Of a DNA stretch of 45,393 nucleotides, positions 9,212 through 17,459 are shown piece by piece. The DNA lies in contig JAEUGW010000024.1 in assembly GCA_016795565.1 (NCBI GenBank), forward strand, positions 1 through 45,393, read 5' to 3'. This DNA comes from Opitutaceae bacterium. Its GTDB lineage: Bacteria > Verrucomicrobiota > Verrucomicrobiia > Opitutales > Opitutaceae. Below the pieces are notes generated by a model. That model was not told where the DNA came from, searched no databases, and saw only the letters and a list, made by a program, of their open reading frames with translations. The position numbers and the translations under genes are program-made. Position 1 is the first letter of the stretch. Each line of letters opens with the position of its first letter.

Positions 9212-10641
9212 TTATGATCCCACGGCAGGTGGACCTTCAGCTTCGGGTATTTCCAGATGCGGACTTCCTGGAACATCTTGCCGGGATTCAGGATGCCGCG
9301 CGGGTCGAGGGCGCGTTTCACGGCCTGCATGGCGCGCACCTGCGCCGGGTTGTGCTGGAGGCGCAGGAAGGGCGTCTTGGCCAGGCCGATGCCGTGCTCG
9401 CCGGAGATGGCGCCGCCCAGGCTGACGACCGTCTCCATGAGGGTCTGCACCGCCGCCTCGGCCGCCCGCGTCTCGGCCGGGTTGTCGCGGTGATACATGA
9501 TGTTCACGTGCAGGTTGCCGTCGGCCAGGTGCCCGAAGGTGGGGATGGGCAATCGCGACTGCTTCTTCAGCCGCGTGATGAAGCGCGCGAACTTCTCGTA
9601 GTGGCGCATCGGGACAACGATGTCCTCGTTCAACTTCGCGTCGCCGAGCTCGAACATCGCGCCCGAGCACTTGCGGCGCACGGCCCACAGCTCCTCGACC
9701 TCGGCCCGGTTGGTGGCCTCGCGGAAGGCCACGGTGCTGGTCTGCGCCCAGGCTAGCACGTCCTGCTTCAGGTCGTCCACCTCGGCGAGCGAACCCGCCA
9801 GCTCCAGCAGAATGACGGGCCGGCCTGCCTGCCCCGGGAAAACGGTCCTGCCGGTCGCGCGCTCGGCGCAGAGCACGCTCTCGCGGTCGAGGAACTCGCA
9901 GATGGCCGGCTGCACGCGCTGCCGGAAAAGTTTTTTCGCCGCGCCCAGCGCCGCGGTCTCGTCCGCGAACGCCGTCAGCAGCGTCCAGCGCGCCGCCGGC
10001 ATCGGCACGAGCTTGAGCACGGCGCCGGTCACGACACCGAGCATGCCCTCGCTGCCGATCCACAGGTCGCGCAGGTTGAAACCGGCGGCGAACTTCTTGG
10101 TCGCCGTCCCCCACTCCACAAACTCGCCCGTCGGCAGGAAGCCGCGCAGGGCGATGACAAAGTCGCGCGTCACGCCGTATTTGCCGCCGTGCATGCCGCC
10201 GGCGTTGCAGGCGATGTTGCCGCCGATGGTGCAATATTCCTTCGATGACGGGTCCGGCGGGTAAAACCAACCCTGCGCCGCCGCCGCGCGCTGGATGGCA
10301 GCGGTCGTGGCTCCCGCCCCGGCGTGCGCCAGGCCGGCGTCGGCGTCGATCTTCACCGCCTGCAGCTTCCGCATGTCGATGACCCAGCCGCCGCGCACCG
10401 GCGCCGCCGAGCCCATCAACGTCGTGCCCCGCCCGCGCACCGTGACCGGCACGCGATGCTGGTTCGCCAGCGTCAAAACCACCCCGAGGTCCGCTTCCGC
10501 GCGGGGCGTGACGACGGCCGCGGGCAGGAAGGAAATCTTGCTGCTGTCGAAGGATGCCGCCCAGCAGCCCTGCGTGGAAGTGTCCACGCGGGAGCCGAGG
10601 CGGCGCTTCAGGACGGCAGTGGCAGAGGCGAAATTTTTCAT
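9208..10641 (-). CDS. FAD-linked 2-hydroxyacid oxidase/dehydrogenase (GlcD-like)
   Basis: 477 residues starting MKNFASATAVL. The N-terminal half is an FAD_binding_4 (PCMH) domain: VVTPRAEADLGVVLTLANQH, VRGRGTTLMGSAAP, and PPDPSSKEYCTIGGNIACNAGG contacting the FAD pyrophosphate. The C-terminal half is the FAD-oxidase C domain: GHLADGNLHVNIMY, SGEHGIGLAKTPFL and LDPRGILNPGKMF. Members oxidise D-lactate, glycolate or other 2-hydroxyacids to 2-oxoacids, feeding the respiratory chain. There is no C-terminal Fe-S domain. The gene diverges from a D-2-hydroxyacid dehydrogenase across a 114-bp shared regulatory gap. Its 3' end overlaps the methyltransferase start, and a second copy of the last codons lies at 7454, so the present 3' end may have arrived with the R-M cassette. 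Longer upstream frames run antisense to the neighbour and were ignored. Confidence 0.92.
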   Translation of the reverse strand: MKNFASATAVLKRRLGSRVDTSTQGCWAASFDSSKISFLPAAVVTPRAEADLGVVLTLANQHRVPVTVRGRGTTLMGSAAPVRGGWVIDMRKLQAVKIDADAGLAHAGAGATTAAIQRAAAAQGWFYPPDPSSKEYCTIGGNIACNAGGMHGGKYGVTRDFVIALRGFLPTGEFVEWGTATKKFAAGFNLRDLWIGSEGMLGVVTGAVLKLVPMPAARWTLLTAFADETAALGAAKKLFRQRVQPAICEFLDRESVLCAERATGRTVFPGQAGRPVILLELAGSLAEVDDLKQDVLAWAQTSTVAFREATNRAEVEELWAVRRKCSGAMFELGDAKLNEDIVVPMRHYEKFARFITRLKKQSRLPIPTFGHLADGNLHVNIMYHRDNPAETRAAEAAVQTLMETVVSLGGAISGEHGIGLAKTPFLRLQHNPAQVRAMQAVKRALDPRGILNPGKMFQEVRIWKYPKLKVHLPWDHK

Positions 10642-10755
10642 TAGCGAAACACCCAGCAAACCCGCCCAGACCGCGAGGGCAACCTCACATGACAGAGCCC
10701 GTGAAAGTTTCGCTTTGAATGCACCCTCCCGCGGGTCTTGAGTGCGGCTATCGCC

Positions 10756-11706
10756 ATGACCCGCGTCCTCCTCACCACCACCTCCTTTCAAGACACGCCC
10801 GGCATCCATCACGACATGCTGGCCAAGGCCGGCTTCGAGATCGTCCGCGAGCGCGGCCCGCTTTCCGAGGCGCGCATGCTCGAACTCGCCGGGCAGTTCG
10901 ACGCCTACCTCTGCGGCGACGATGCCATGACGCGCGCCGTCATGGAGAAGTCCCTGCCCCGCCTGAAGGTCATCTCCAAATACGGCATCGGCCTCGACAA
11001 GATCGACCTCAAGGCCGCCACCGACCTGAAGTTGCCCGTTCTCTTCACCCCCGGTGTCAACCACACCACGGTCGCCGAGCACACTTTCGCCCTCCTCCTC
11101 GCCGTCGTCCGCAACCTCGTCGTCGAGGCCAACCACGTCGCCGCCGGCCGCTGGACGCGCATCACGGGCAACGAGCTCTGCGGCAAAACCCTCCTGCTCG
11201 TCGGCCTCGGCCGCATCGCCAAGGAGGTCGCCATCCGCGCGCGCGCCTTCGGTTTGCGCGTGACGGTGTTCGCCAACTACTGGGAGGAGGACTTCGCCCG
11301 CGGGCACGGCCTCGAGCGCGTCGAGGAGCTCGACGCGGCGCTCAAGGAAGCCGACTTCGTCTCCCTCCACACCAAGCTCACCGAGAAGACCAAGGGGCTC
11401 ATCGACGCCCGCCGCCTCGCCCTCCTCAAGCCCGGCGCTGTCATCGTCAACACCGGCCGCGGCGAACTGATCGAGCTCGCCCCGCTCGTCGCCGCCCTCA
11501 AGGCCGGCAATATCCGCTACGGCGCCGACGTGCTCGACCAGGAGCCGCCGCCCGCCGACCACCCGCTGCTCGGCCTGCCCGGCACCGTGCTCACGCCGCA
11601 CATCGGCTCGCGCACCCACGAGAGCGTGCAGCGCCAGGCCTCGTGCGCGGTCGAGAATCTCACGCGCTTCCTCGCCGGCAAGGAACCCATCGCGAGAGCG
11701 GTCTAA
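10756..11706 (+). CDS. NAD(P)-dependent D-2-hydroxyacid dehydrogenase
   Basis: 316 residues starting MTRVLLTTTSF; a TTG six codons upstream is a less likely start. D-isomer-specific 2-hydroxyacid dehydrogenase fold: substrate-domain motif KYGIGLDKIDL, nucleotide-binding LLVGLGRIAKEVAIRA (third Gly of GxGxxG replaced by Ala), and the catalytic triad Arg in NTGRGELI, Glu in VLDQEPP, His in TPHIGSRTHES. It interconverts a 2-oxoacid and a 2-hydroxyacid in the cytoplasm. Relatives include 3-phosphoglycerate, hydroxypyruvate and (S)-sulfolactate dehydrogenases; the substrate is not decidable here. An Ldh2-family dehydrogenase follows 82 bp downstream on the same strand, and an FAD oxidase for the same chemistry diverges upstream. 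Confidence 0.92.
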   Translation: MTRVLLTTTSFQDTPGIHHDMLAKAGFEIVRERGPLSEARMLELAGQFDAYLCGDDAMTRAVMEKSLPRLKVISKYGIGLDKIDLKAATDLKLPVLFTPGVNHTTVAEHTFALLLAVVRNLVVEANHVAAGRWTRITGNELCGKTLLLVGLGRIAKEVAIRARAFGLRVTVFANYWEEDFARGHGLERVEELDAALKEADFVSLHTKLTEKTKGLIDARRLALLKPGAVIVNTGRGELIELAPLVAALKAGNIRYGADVLDQEPPPADHPLLGLPGTVLTPHIGSRTHESVQRQASCAVENLTRFLAGKEPIARAV

Positions 11707-11714
11707 AATCAGAA

Positions 11715-11763
11715 ATTCAGAAACCACGAAGCCATGAAATTCCTGGGTTCTTGGCTTCTGAAT
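11715..11763. repeat. Inverted repeat between the two dehydrogenase genes
   Basis: Arms ATTCAGAAACCACGAA (11715-11730) and TTCTTGGCTTCTGAAT (11748-11763) pair with two mismatches around a 17-base spacer. There is no T-run, so it is not a classic terminator; it could be a transcript-stabilising hairpin or a dispersed palindrome. Confidence 0.6.
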
Positions 11764-11788
11764 AAATCCTTCAAAGTCTAACCCGAAT

Positions 11789-12889
11789 ATGCCCGAACAA
11801 TTCCACATCGTCCCCGAGTCCCAGCACAACGTCCTCGTCCAAGCCGCCTACCAGCACCGCGGCTTCCACGCCGACGAGGCCGCCGAGGGCGCGCGCTTCT
11901 GCGCCGAGGCCTCCCGCCACGGCATCCGCACGCACAACGGCATCAAGGCCCTCCACCTCGACCACCTCTTCGGCTCCGGCTCGAAGGGCTGCGTGCCGGG
12001 TGCGCAGATCGTCGAGCGCCCCTCAAAGTTCGCGGCCGCCAAAATCTGGAACGCCAACCGGAAGCTCGGCCAGTCCACGGCCTACCGCGCCATGGCCGAG
12101 GCCATGCGCCTCGCCGACCAATACGGCGTCGGCACCGTGTCCGTGGACAACGCCTTCCACTATCTCTGGGGCGGCGGCTATGTGATGGACGCCGCGAGGA
12201 AGGGCTACATCGCCTACACCAACTGCACCGCGGCGCTCGCGGAGGTCGTGCCCTTCGGCGGCAAATACCCGACGCTCGGCACCAACCCGCACTCCTGGGG
12301 CTTCCCGACCACCGACGCCGTCGGCTACCCGATCGTCATCGACTGGGCCACGTCCGTCGTCGCCATGGGCCGCGTCCAGCAGCTCAAGCGCGAGGGCAAG
12401 CCGCTCCCGCCTCTCGCCGCCGTGGACAAGGACGGCAACCCGACGACCGATCCGAACCTCGCCACGTCGCTCCTGCCCTTCGGCGCGCACAAGGGCTACG
12501 GCCTCTCGCTCATCAACGAGATCGTCGGCGGCTTCATCGGCGGCTCGCTGCCGACCATCCGCAACCGCTGGGATCAGGTCGGCGCCGGCGACAAGGGCAC
12601 CTGCTGCTTCTTCTTCCAGGTCATCCACCCCGACGCCATCAGCGGCGGTGCCTTCGCCCAAGGCCGCAACCAGTCGCTGAACGTGAAGGCCGTCATCGCC
12701 GACGTCCTCGGCCACGGCAACGAGAAGTCCATGCTCCCCGGCCAACTCGAGGCCACGTGGGCCGCGCACACGGCGAAGGCCGGCGGCCTGCTCTTCAGCG
12801 CCGCCGAGATCGCCGCCTTCAACGAACTCGCCACCGAGGCCAAGCAGCCGCCGTGGAAAGCCGAGTCGTTCAGGACGGTGACGATTTAA
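11789..12889 (+). CDS. Malate/L-lactate dehydrogenase family (Ldh2) oxidoreductase
   Basis: 366 residues of the Ldh_2 family (YiaK, ComC, MdlH-like), NAD(P)H-dependent 2-oxoacid reductases with a fold unrelated to classical LDH/MDH. Recognisable parts: the N-terminal helical region, the active-site His segment HGIRTHNGIKALHLDHL (about 44-60), the nucleotide-binding block GTNPHSWGFPTTD, and the GAHKGYGLSLINEIVGG segment near 230. Full family length. Following the D-2-hydroxyacid dehydrogenase on the same strand, it could act on the other enantiomer of the same substrate, as known for the SlcC/ComC sulfolactate pair; that is inference. Other possible substrates are ureidoglycolate, diketogulonate or malate. 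Confidence 0.9.
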   Translation: MPEQFHIVPESQHNVLVQAAYQHRGFHADEAAEGARFCAEASRHGIRTHNGIKALHLDHLFGSGSKGCVPGAQIVERPSKFAAAKIWNANRKLGQSTAYRAMAEAMRLADQYGVGTVSVDNAFHYLWGGGYVMDAARKGYIAYTNCTAALAEVVPFGGKYPTLGTNPHSWGFPTTDAVGYPIVIDWATSVVAMGRVQQLKREGKPLPPLAAVDKDGNPTTDPNLATSLLPFGAHKGYGLSLINEIVGGFIGGSLPTIRNRWDQVGAGDKGTCCFFFQVIHPDAISGGAFAQGRNQSLNVKAVIADVLGHGNEKSMLPGQLEATWAAHTAKAGGLLFSAAEIAAFNELATEAKQPPWKAESFRTVTI

Positions 12890-12913
12890 GGGCGAGAGGC
12901 GCTAGGCTAAGAA

Positions 12914-13044
12914 CCTATCCGAATAACCTATTCCCGACCGCTTGGTTTTCTGTAGCGGCGGTCTGTGACCGCCGTCGAGCGTGGGGTGGTGATCGTTCGG
13001 CGGTCATAGACCGCCGCTACAGGGCAGGCCATTATTCGGATAGG
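12914..13044. mobile_element. MITE-like element with terminal inverted repeats and paired GTAG REPs
   Basis: A 131-bp element bounded by perfect 13-bp inverted ends CCTATCCGAATAA (12914-12926) and its complement (13032-13044). Inside are two REP hairpins in inverted orientation: GTAG (12952-12955) plus CGGCGGTC/GACCGCCG with a 3-base loop, and its mirror ending in CTAC (13017-13020), separated by a 23-base unique spacer. A second, one-armed copy lies at 25291-25375; the two share 58 bases with one mismatch. It codes for nothing credible and lies between the convergent ldh2-family and aas-like genes. Confidence 0.8.
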
Positions 13045-13126
13045 CTCAAAAGGCGAAAGGCCTCAAACCAGCGAGACGGGAATAGGCCCGCCTTTTCCCC
13101 CACCGCCAGCCTCTTGCCTGAACCCT

Positions 13127-16100
13127 CTAGCCCCCCGCTTCCTTCGTCAGCTCCAGCGCCAGCGTGCGCACGCCCTTGAGGTCGGTCTTGCCGGTGCCGA
13201 GCATCGGTATCTTTTCGACCTTCCGGAGAATCTTCGGCACCCACAAATTCGGCAGGCCGGAGTCGAGGAGCTTGGTGCGCAGTTGCTCGATGGTGACGTC
13301 CTGCGTCGTGAGCACGACCAGCGCCTCGCCCTTGGTGGCGTCGGGGATGCCGGTGACGGCCACGGCGGGACCGTCGGCCTGTTCCAGGCCGAGGAGATCC
13401 ACGCAGCGCTGCTCGATCGTGCCGTGCGGCACCATCTCGCCCCCGATCTTGGAGAAGCGTGAAAGCCGCCCCTCGATGAACAGGAAGCCGTCGTGGTCGA
13501 ACCGCCCCAGGTCGCCGGTCACGAACCAATCGCCCGTCTTGATCGCGGCGGCGGTCTTTTCCGGGTCCTTGAGGTAACCGGGGAAAACATTGGCCCCCTT
13601 GAGCCAGAGCATGCCGGTCGCGGTCATCGGCAGCTCCGCGCCGGTGTCGGGGTCCACGATGCGCGCGGTCATGCCGGGCATCAGGCGGCCGACGGCACCC
13701 GTGCGCTTGCCGAGCTGTTCCCCGGCCGTGGAGGTCGTGATGGGCGGGTTGTGCTGGTTGATGTTGGTGGCGGGCGTCGTCTCGGTGAGGCCGTAGCCCT
13801 GCAAGATCTCGATGCCGAACTGGCCGAGGAAGGACTCGTAGAGGTCCATCGTCAGCTTCTCCGCTCCGGTCACGACGAGCGTGAGCGACTTCAGCTCCTC
13901 CTTGCTGGCCTTCTTGAGGAAGGGGCGGACGAAGGTCGGCGCGCCGAGCATGACGGTCGCCTGCTCCTGCTGGATGGCCTCGACGATCTTCTTGGTGTCG
14001 AGCGGGCTCGGCACGGTGATCACCTTGCAGCCGCGCAGCAGCGGATACCAGAGCGTCACCGTGAAGCCGAAGGAGTGGAACACCGGCAGGCAGGCCATGA
14101 GCACGGCGGTGTCGGGCAAAATGGAGAGCGAGGAAATCTGCGCGCAGTTGGCGAACAGGTTGCGGTGCGTGAGCACGACGCCCTTCGGCTCGCCCGAGCT
14201 GCCGCTGGTGAAGAGCAGCGCCGCCTCCTCGCGATCGCCCACCCGGGGCAGGTCGAGCAGGTCGGCCACCCACTGGTTGGGCAGCACCCACGCCGCGAGC
14301 AGCCACGGCACGATGGCCTTCTTGCCCCCCGCCGCCTCGACGGCCTGCTTCAGGTCGAGCGTGTTCTCCGGAAACGGGAAGTTCGGCACCTTGGCCCGCA
14401 TGGCGTCGGCCGTGATGACGGTGCGGATCTCGCCCAGCTTGAGCGAGGCCTCGACGGCGGTCTTGCCGGCGGTGAAGTTCAGGTTGACCGGCACCTTGCC
14501 GGCAAAGGCGATGGCAAGGTTGGCGATGTGCGCGCCGGCGCCCGGCGGGAGGACGATGCCGACGCGCTTTTCCGGCACTGTCCGGCGCAGGTGGCGGGAC
14601 AGGGCCGCCGCCACGGCCAGCAATTGCGCGGCCTTGATGGGCCGGCGGTCGGCGGTGCGGTCCACGATCTCGAGGTGGCCCGGCCGCTTGGCGAGGGCCC
14701 GCGCAATCTCGCGGCCGAGGTGGCGCCGAAGCATCGGCCGCTCCTGGAAAGCCTGTTCCCCCACGTCGAGCATGGCCTTGCGCATGTGCGCGACATCGGC
14801 CTGCGCGCCCGGGATGGCCGGACCGAACACGACGCACACCGGCGTCGGCATTAGCCGGGGCGATTTCCAGAGGTAGCGATTGCCCGCGAACGAATAGATC
14901 GAGCCCCACAACCCGTCGATGGCCGCCGGCACCACCGGGACCTGCGCGTGCTTGACGATGGTCTCGAAGCCCCGGCGCAGCTCCATCAGCTGGCCCGTGC
15001 GCGAGATGGCGCCCTCGGGAAAGATGCAGACCAGCTCGCCGGCCTGCAGCGCGTCACACGCTAGGCGGATGCCCTTGAGCGGCTTGTTGGGGTTGACCGG
15101 AATGACCCCGGCCGCGCGGAGCAGGAAGCGCACGAACGGGCTTTTCGCGAATCCCTCGAAGGCCACGAAGCGCACCGGCCGGGGCGAGGCTATTTGCATC
15201 ACGACAGCGTCCACATAGGACAGGTGGTTGCACAGCACGAGGGCGCCGCCCTCCGGGATGTTTTCTCGGCCCAATACCTTCACCTTGTAGAAAATCCGGC
15301 CGATCAGGCGCATGATCGTGCAGGTGGTCTGGTGCGGCAGGTGGTAGAGCGCGTAGGCCAGCATGGCCAGCGAGACGGCCGCCATGAGGAAGAACTGCGT
15401 GCTCACCGGCCAGCCCAGCGCGGCATCGCTGGCCACGAATCCGTAGATGCCGGCCGCCGCCATGCCGGCGAGGCTGTCGAGCAAGCTCACCCCGGCGAGG
15501 ATGCGGCCGCGACGGTGGTCGCCGGCCTTCTCCTGAATGAACGCGTAGAGCGGGACGAGGAAGAAACCCGACGAGAAGCCCGTCGCGATCAGCAGCACCG
15601 TGAAACGCGTCGTCCCCGGCGCCGTGAAACCCAGGGCAAGCAGCGCCACGGTCAGCATCGCTCCGCCGAGCGGAGCGAGGCCCAATTCCACCCCCCGCCG
15701 CGAAAGCAGGCCCGCCAGCAAATTGCCGAGCATCGTGCCCACGCCGACCATCAGCAGCAGCTGGCTCGAGGCCAGCCCGGCCCCGGGACCGCCGTGGGTC
15801 AGCTCGTAGCCCACCTGCTGGAGCAACACGGTGGCGTAGCCGCCCACGCCGTAGAAGAAACAGATGCCCATCGTCGCCCGCCACAGGGGCCGCGTGCGCC
15901 ACACCTCGGCCACGTCGGCGAAATGCCGCACCCACAGGCTCCAGCGGAACGGCTCGGACGAGTGCGCCTTCGTCGGCTCCGCCACCTGAAAAAGCGCCCA
16001 CGCGAGCACGGCCAGCACCGTCAGCACCCAGGCGGTGCTCTGCGCCGCCGCCCAGGGATCGCCGCCCGTCGAGAACCAGTGGGAAAACATCGCCCCGCCG

Positions 16101-16570
16101 GCGAACGACCCGACGAGGATCGCCGTGATGTTGAACATCTCCATGTAGCCCACCCAGCGCGAGAGGTGCCGCGGACCGACGTATTCGAGGAGGATGCCGC
16201 GCTTGGCCGGCGCCAGCACCGCCGTCTCCGCGCACAGCAGGAAGAAACACAGGATGGCGCCGTCAAAGGACTTCAGCCACAGCGCCGCCACGAGCAGCAG
16301 CATCACGCCGATCTGCGCAATGAGCGTGGCGTTGAGCACCGTGCGCTTCGGGTAGCGGTCGGAGAGCCAGCCGCAGACCGGGCCGAAGGCCACGTAGGGC
16401 AGCACCAGCAGGGCCGCGATAATCGCCAGGATGGGCTTGGGGTCCACGCCCTGGGCGCGGGCCAGTTGCTGCGCCAGCGCGCCGAGCATCATCTTGGCGG
16501 CGCAATCATTGAAGGTCTCCTGGGCCTGCGCCGTCAACAAGGCCGCGAGCGAAGCACGGGGTAATTTCAT
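13127..16570 (-). CDS. aas: MFS (LplT-like) - PlsC acyltransferase - acyl-CoA/ACP synthetase fusion (Aas type)
   Basis: One 1147-residue protein with three modules. Residues 1-~415: a 12-helix major facilitator domain (PVCGWLSDRYPKRTVLN loop), like the lysophospholipid flippase LplT. About 425-610: a PlsC-type glycerophospholipid acyltransferase with NHLSYVD (HX4D, about 446) and FPEGAISRTG. About 640-1147: an AMP-binding acyl-activating domain with FTSGSSGEPKGVVLTHRN (P-loop), QGYGLTETTPATN, TGDLGRFDHDGF and the C-terminal catalytic Lys in GTGKTDLKGV. In enterobacteria the synthetase-acyltransferase (Aas) and the flippase (LplT) are separate proteins that return lysophosphatidylethanolamine to the inner membrane and re-acylate it; here the pathway is one chain. 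Flanked by repeat elements on both sides, it appears to be its own transcription unit. Confidence 0.92.
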   Translation of the reverse strand: MKLPRASLAALLTAQAQETFNDCAAKMMLGALAQQLARAQGVDPKPILAIIAALLVLPYVAFGPVCGWLSDRYPKRTVLNATLIAQIGVMLLLVAALWLKSFDGAILCFFLLCAETAVLAPAKRGILLEYVGPRHLSRWVGYMEMFNITAILVGSFAGGAMFSHWFSTGGDPWAAAQSTAWVLTVLAVLAWALFQVAEPTKAHSSEPFRWSLWVRHFADVAEVWRTRPLWRATMGICFFYGVGGYATVLLQQVGYELTHGGPGAGLASSQLLLMVGVGTMLGNLLAGLLSRRGVELGLAPLGGAMLTVALLALGFTAPGTTRFTVLLIATGFSSGFFLVPLYAFIQEKAGDHRRGRILAGVSLLDSLAGMAAAGIYGFVASDAALGWPVSTQFFLMAAVSLAMLAYALYHLPHQTTCTIMRLIGRIFYKVKVLGRENIPEGGALVLCNHLSYVDAVVMQIASPRPVRFVAFEGFAKSPFVRFLLRAAGVIPVNPNKPLKGIRLACDALQAGELVCIFPEGAISRTGQLMELRRGFETIVKHAQVPVVPAAIDGLWGSIYSFAGNRYLWKSPRLMPTPVCVVFGPAIPGAQADVAHMRKAMLDVGEQAFQERPMLRRHLGREIARALAKRPGHLEIVDRTADRRPIKAAQLLAVAAALSRHLRRTVPEKRVGIVLPPGAGAHIANLAIAFAGKVPVNLNFTAGKTAVEASLKLGEIRTVITADAMRAKVPNFPFPENTLDLKQAVEAAGGKKAIVPWLLAAWVLPNQWVADLLDLPRVGDREEAALLFTSGSSGEPKGVVLTHRNLFANCAQISSLSILPDTAVLMACLPVFHSFGFTVTLWYPLLRGCKVITVPSPLDTKKIVEAIQQEQATVMLGAPTFVRPFLKKASKEELKSLTLVVTGAEKLTMDLYESFLGQFGIEILQGYGLTETTPATNINQHNPPITTSTAGEQLGKRTGAVGRLMPGMTARIVDPDTGAELPMTATGMLWLKGANVFPGYLKDPEKTAAAIKTGDWFVTGDLGRFDHDGFLFIEGRLSRFSKIGGEMVPHGTIEQRCVDLLGLEQADGPAVAVTGIPDATKGEALVVLTTQDVTIEQLRTKLLDSGLPNLWVPKILRKVEKIPMLGTGKTDLKGVRTLALELTKEAGG

Positions 16571-16634
16571 GCGGGGTGCGGGTCAGACAGTGCGGGCCGT
16601 CCGCCTCGGGGCAAGACCTTCCTGTTGAGTCAAT

Positions 16635-16685
16635 GTAGGGGCGTCGCTTGACGGCGCCCGGGCGTCGTCAAGCGACGCCCCGACG
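16635..16685. repeat. REP inverted pair (same family as the insert in smc)
   Basis: GTAG (16635-16638) followed by the stem GGGCGTCG, loop CTTGA, CGGCGCCC (one mismatch), then directly a second hairpin in opposite orientation (GGGCGTCG, TCAAG, CGACGCCC) with CGAC instead of CTAC at its foot. It lies in the 147-bp gap between the aas-like gene and the TOPRIM-like gene and is nearly identical to 1217-1264. Confidence 0.85.
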
Positions 16686-16717
16686 ACTTCCCGGCCGCGA
16701 GCCAACCTGCCCGGAGG

Positions 16718-17368
16718 TCAGGTTCCACCCTGACTCGCCTTCCACCCCCGCAGATCCCGCGCGAGCGCGCCGAAGCCGTTGGGAAAATCGTTCTCCAGCC
16801 GCCGGATGTCGCCGTGGTGCCGGCTCACCTCCTGCACCGCCCGCTGCAGGCCGTGCGGCAGCGACGGCCGATCGGTGCCATAGACCTTCCATTTCAGCTC
16901 GCGGCGGGTGTAGGGCGGGCGGCCGGTCTGCTGGCCGGCCATCCACGCCGCTTCCGTGATGGAGGTGTCCCGCCCGCACAGCAGCCACGCCTCGAGGGCC
17001 GGCACGCAGAGGCCCACGGCCCGCAGCACGCGCTCGCGCCCGTGGGCGGGAGGCAGGTTTTTCATCGCCCGCCGGAAGACCGCCCGCAGGCGGCAGATCC
17101 GGCACTGGGGATGATGATAACCCGGAGCCTCGTGCTCCGCCGTGTGCACGGGAGTGTCGTCCGAATCCACGACCACCACCAGCCCGTCGGCCCGGGTGTT
17201 GAAGTGCAGGTGCCGGATGATGGCCGGCAGCACCAGCTCGACCGACGGCCAGCCCCGCGCCCGCAGCGAGGGCGAGATCTGGTTGAAGCCATGACCCAGC
17301 ACATAGCCGACCAGCACGCGCAGCGCCGCCTCGTCCACCGGGGATTCGCTGAGGAGGGCGATGTTCAT
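16718..17368 (-). CDS. TOPRIM-like (DUF4276/RloB-type) protein, putative effector of an ATPase pair
   Basis: 216 residues, no certain family. The N-terminus MNIALLSESPVDE has the beta-strand plus acidic pattern of TOPRIM folds (conserved Glu8, DE at 12-13), and VVVVDSDD (64-71) fits the second TOPRIM motif DxD after a hydrophobic strand. VPALEAWLL (about 122-130) resembles the E-x-W/L-L-L segment common in DUF4276-like proteins. A HHPQCRICR cluster (85-93) could bind a metal. It lies 91 bp downstream of an ATPase gene on the same strand, the order seen in ATPase-TOPRIM defence pairs such as PARIS (AriA/AriB) or in OLD/Gabija systems where both parts work together. The TOPRIM reading is by pattern only; no catalytic activity can be claimed. 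Confidence 0.5.
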   Translation of the reverse strand: MNIALLSESPVDEAALRVLVGYVLGHGFNQISPSLRARGWPSVELVLPAIIRHLHFNTRADGLVVVVDSDDTPVHTAEHEAPGYHHPQCRICRLRAVFRRAMKNLPPAHGRERVLRAVGLCVPALEAWLLCGRDTSITEAAWMAGQQTGRPPYTRRELKWKVYGTDRPSLPHGLQRAVQEVSRHHGDIRRLENDFPNGFGALARDLRGWKASQGGT

Positions 17369-17376
17369 GGCGAAAT

Positions 17377-17456
17377 CATTCTCGTTCTCGCAATCATTCT
17401 CTTTCTCTCGTTCCGGAAATGAGAACGAGAACGAGCAAGAGAAGGAGAACGATTAA
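17377..17456. repeat. Polypyrimidine/polypurine inverted repeat between the ATPase and TOPRIM-like genes
   Basis: The left half (17377-17415) is almost entirely C/T, built from CTCGTTCTCG- and TCATTCT-like units; the right half (17416-17456) is almost entirely A/G, with GAGAACGAGAACGAG. CTCGTTCTCG (17382-17391) pairs exactly with CGAGAACGAG on the right, and the remaining parts pair loosely. It fills nearly all of the 91-bp gap within what appears to be one operon. It could form a hairpin in the transcript or a strand-asymmetric DNA structure. Confidence 0.7.
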
Positions 17457-17459
17457 TCA

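Noticed and set aside
10642..11829. N-terminal extension of the FAD oxidase on the minus strand
   Set aside because: Runs antisense through the D-2-hydroxyacid dehydrogenase gene; the oxidase family starts at MKNFASATAVL.
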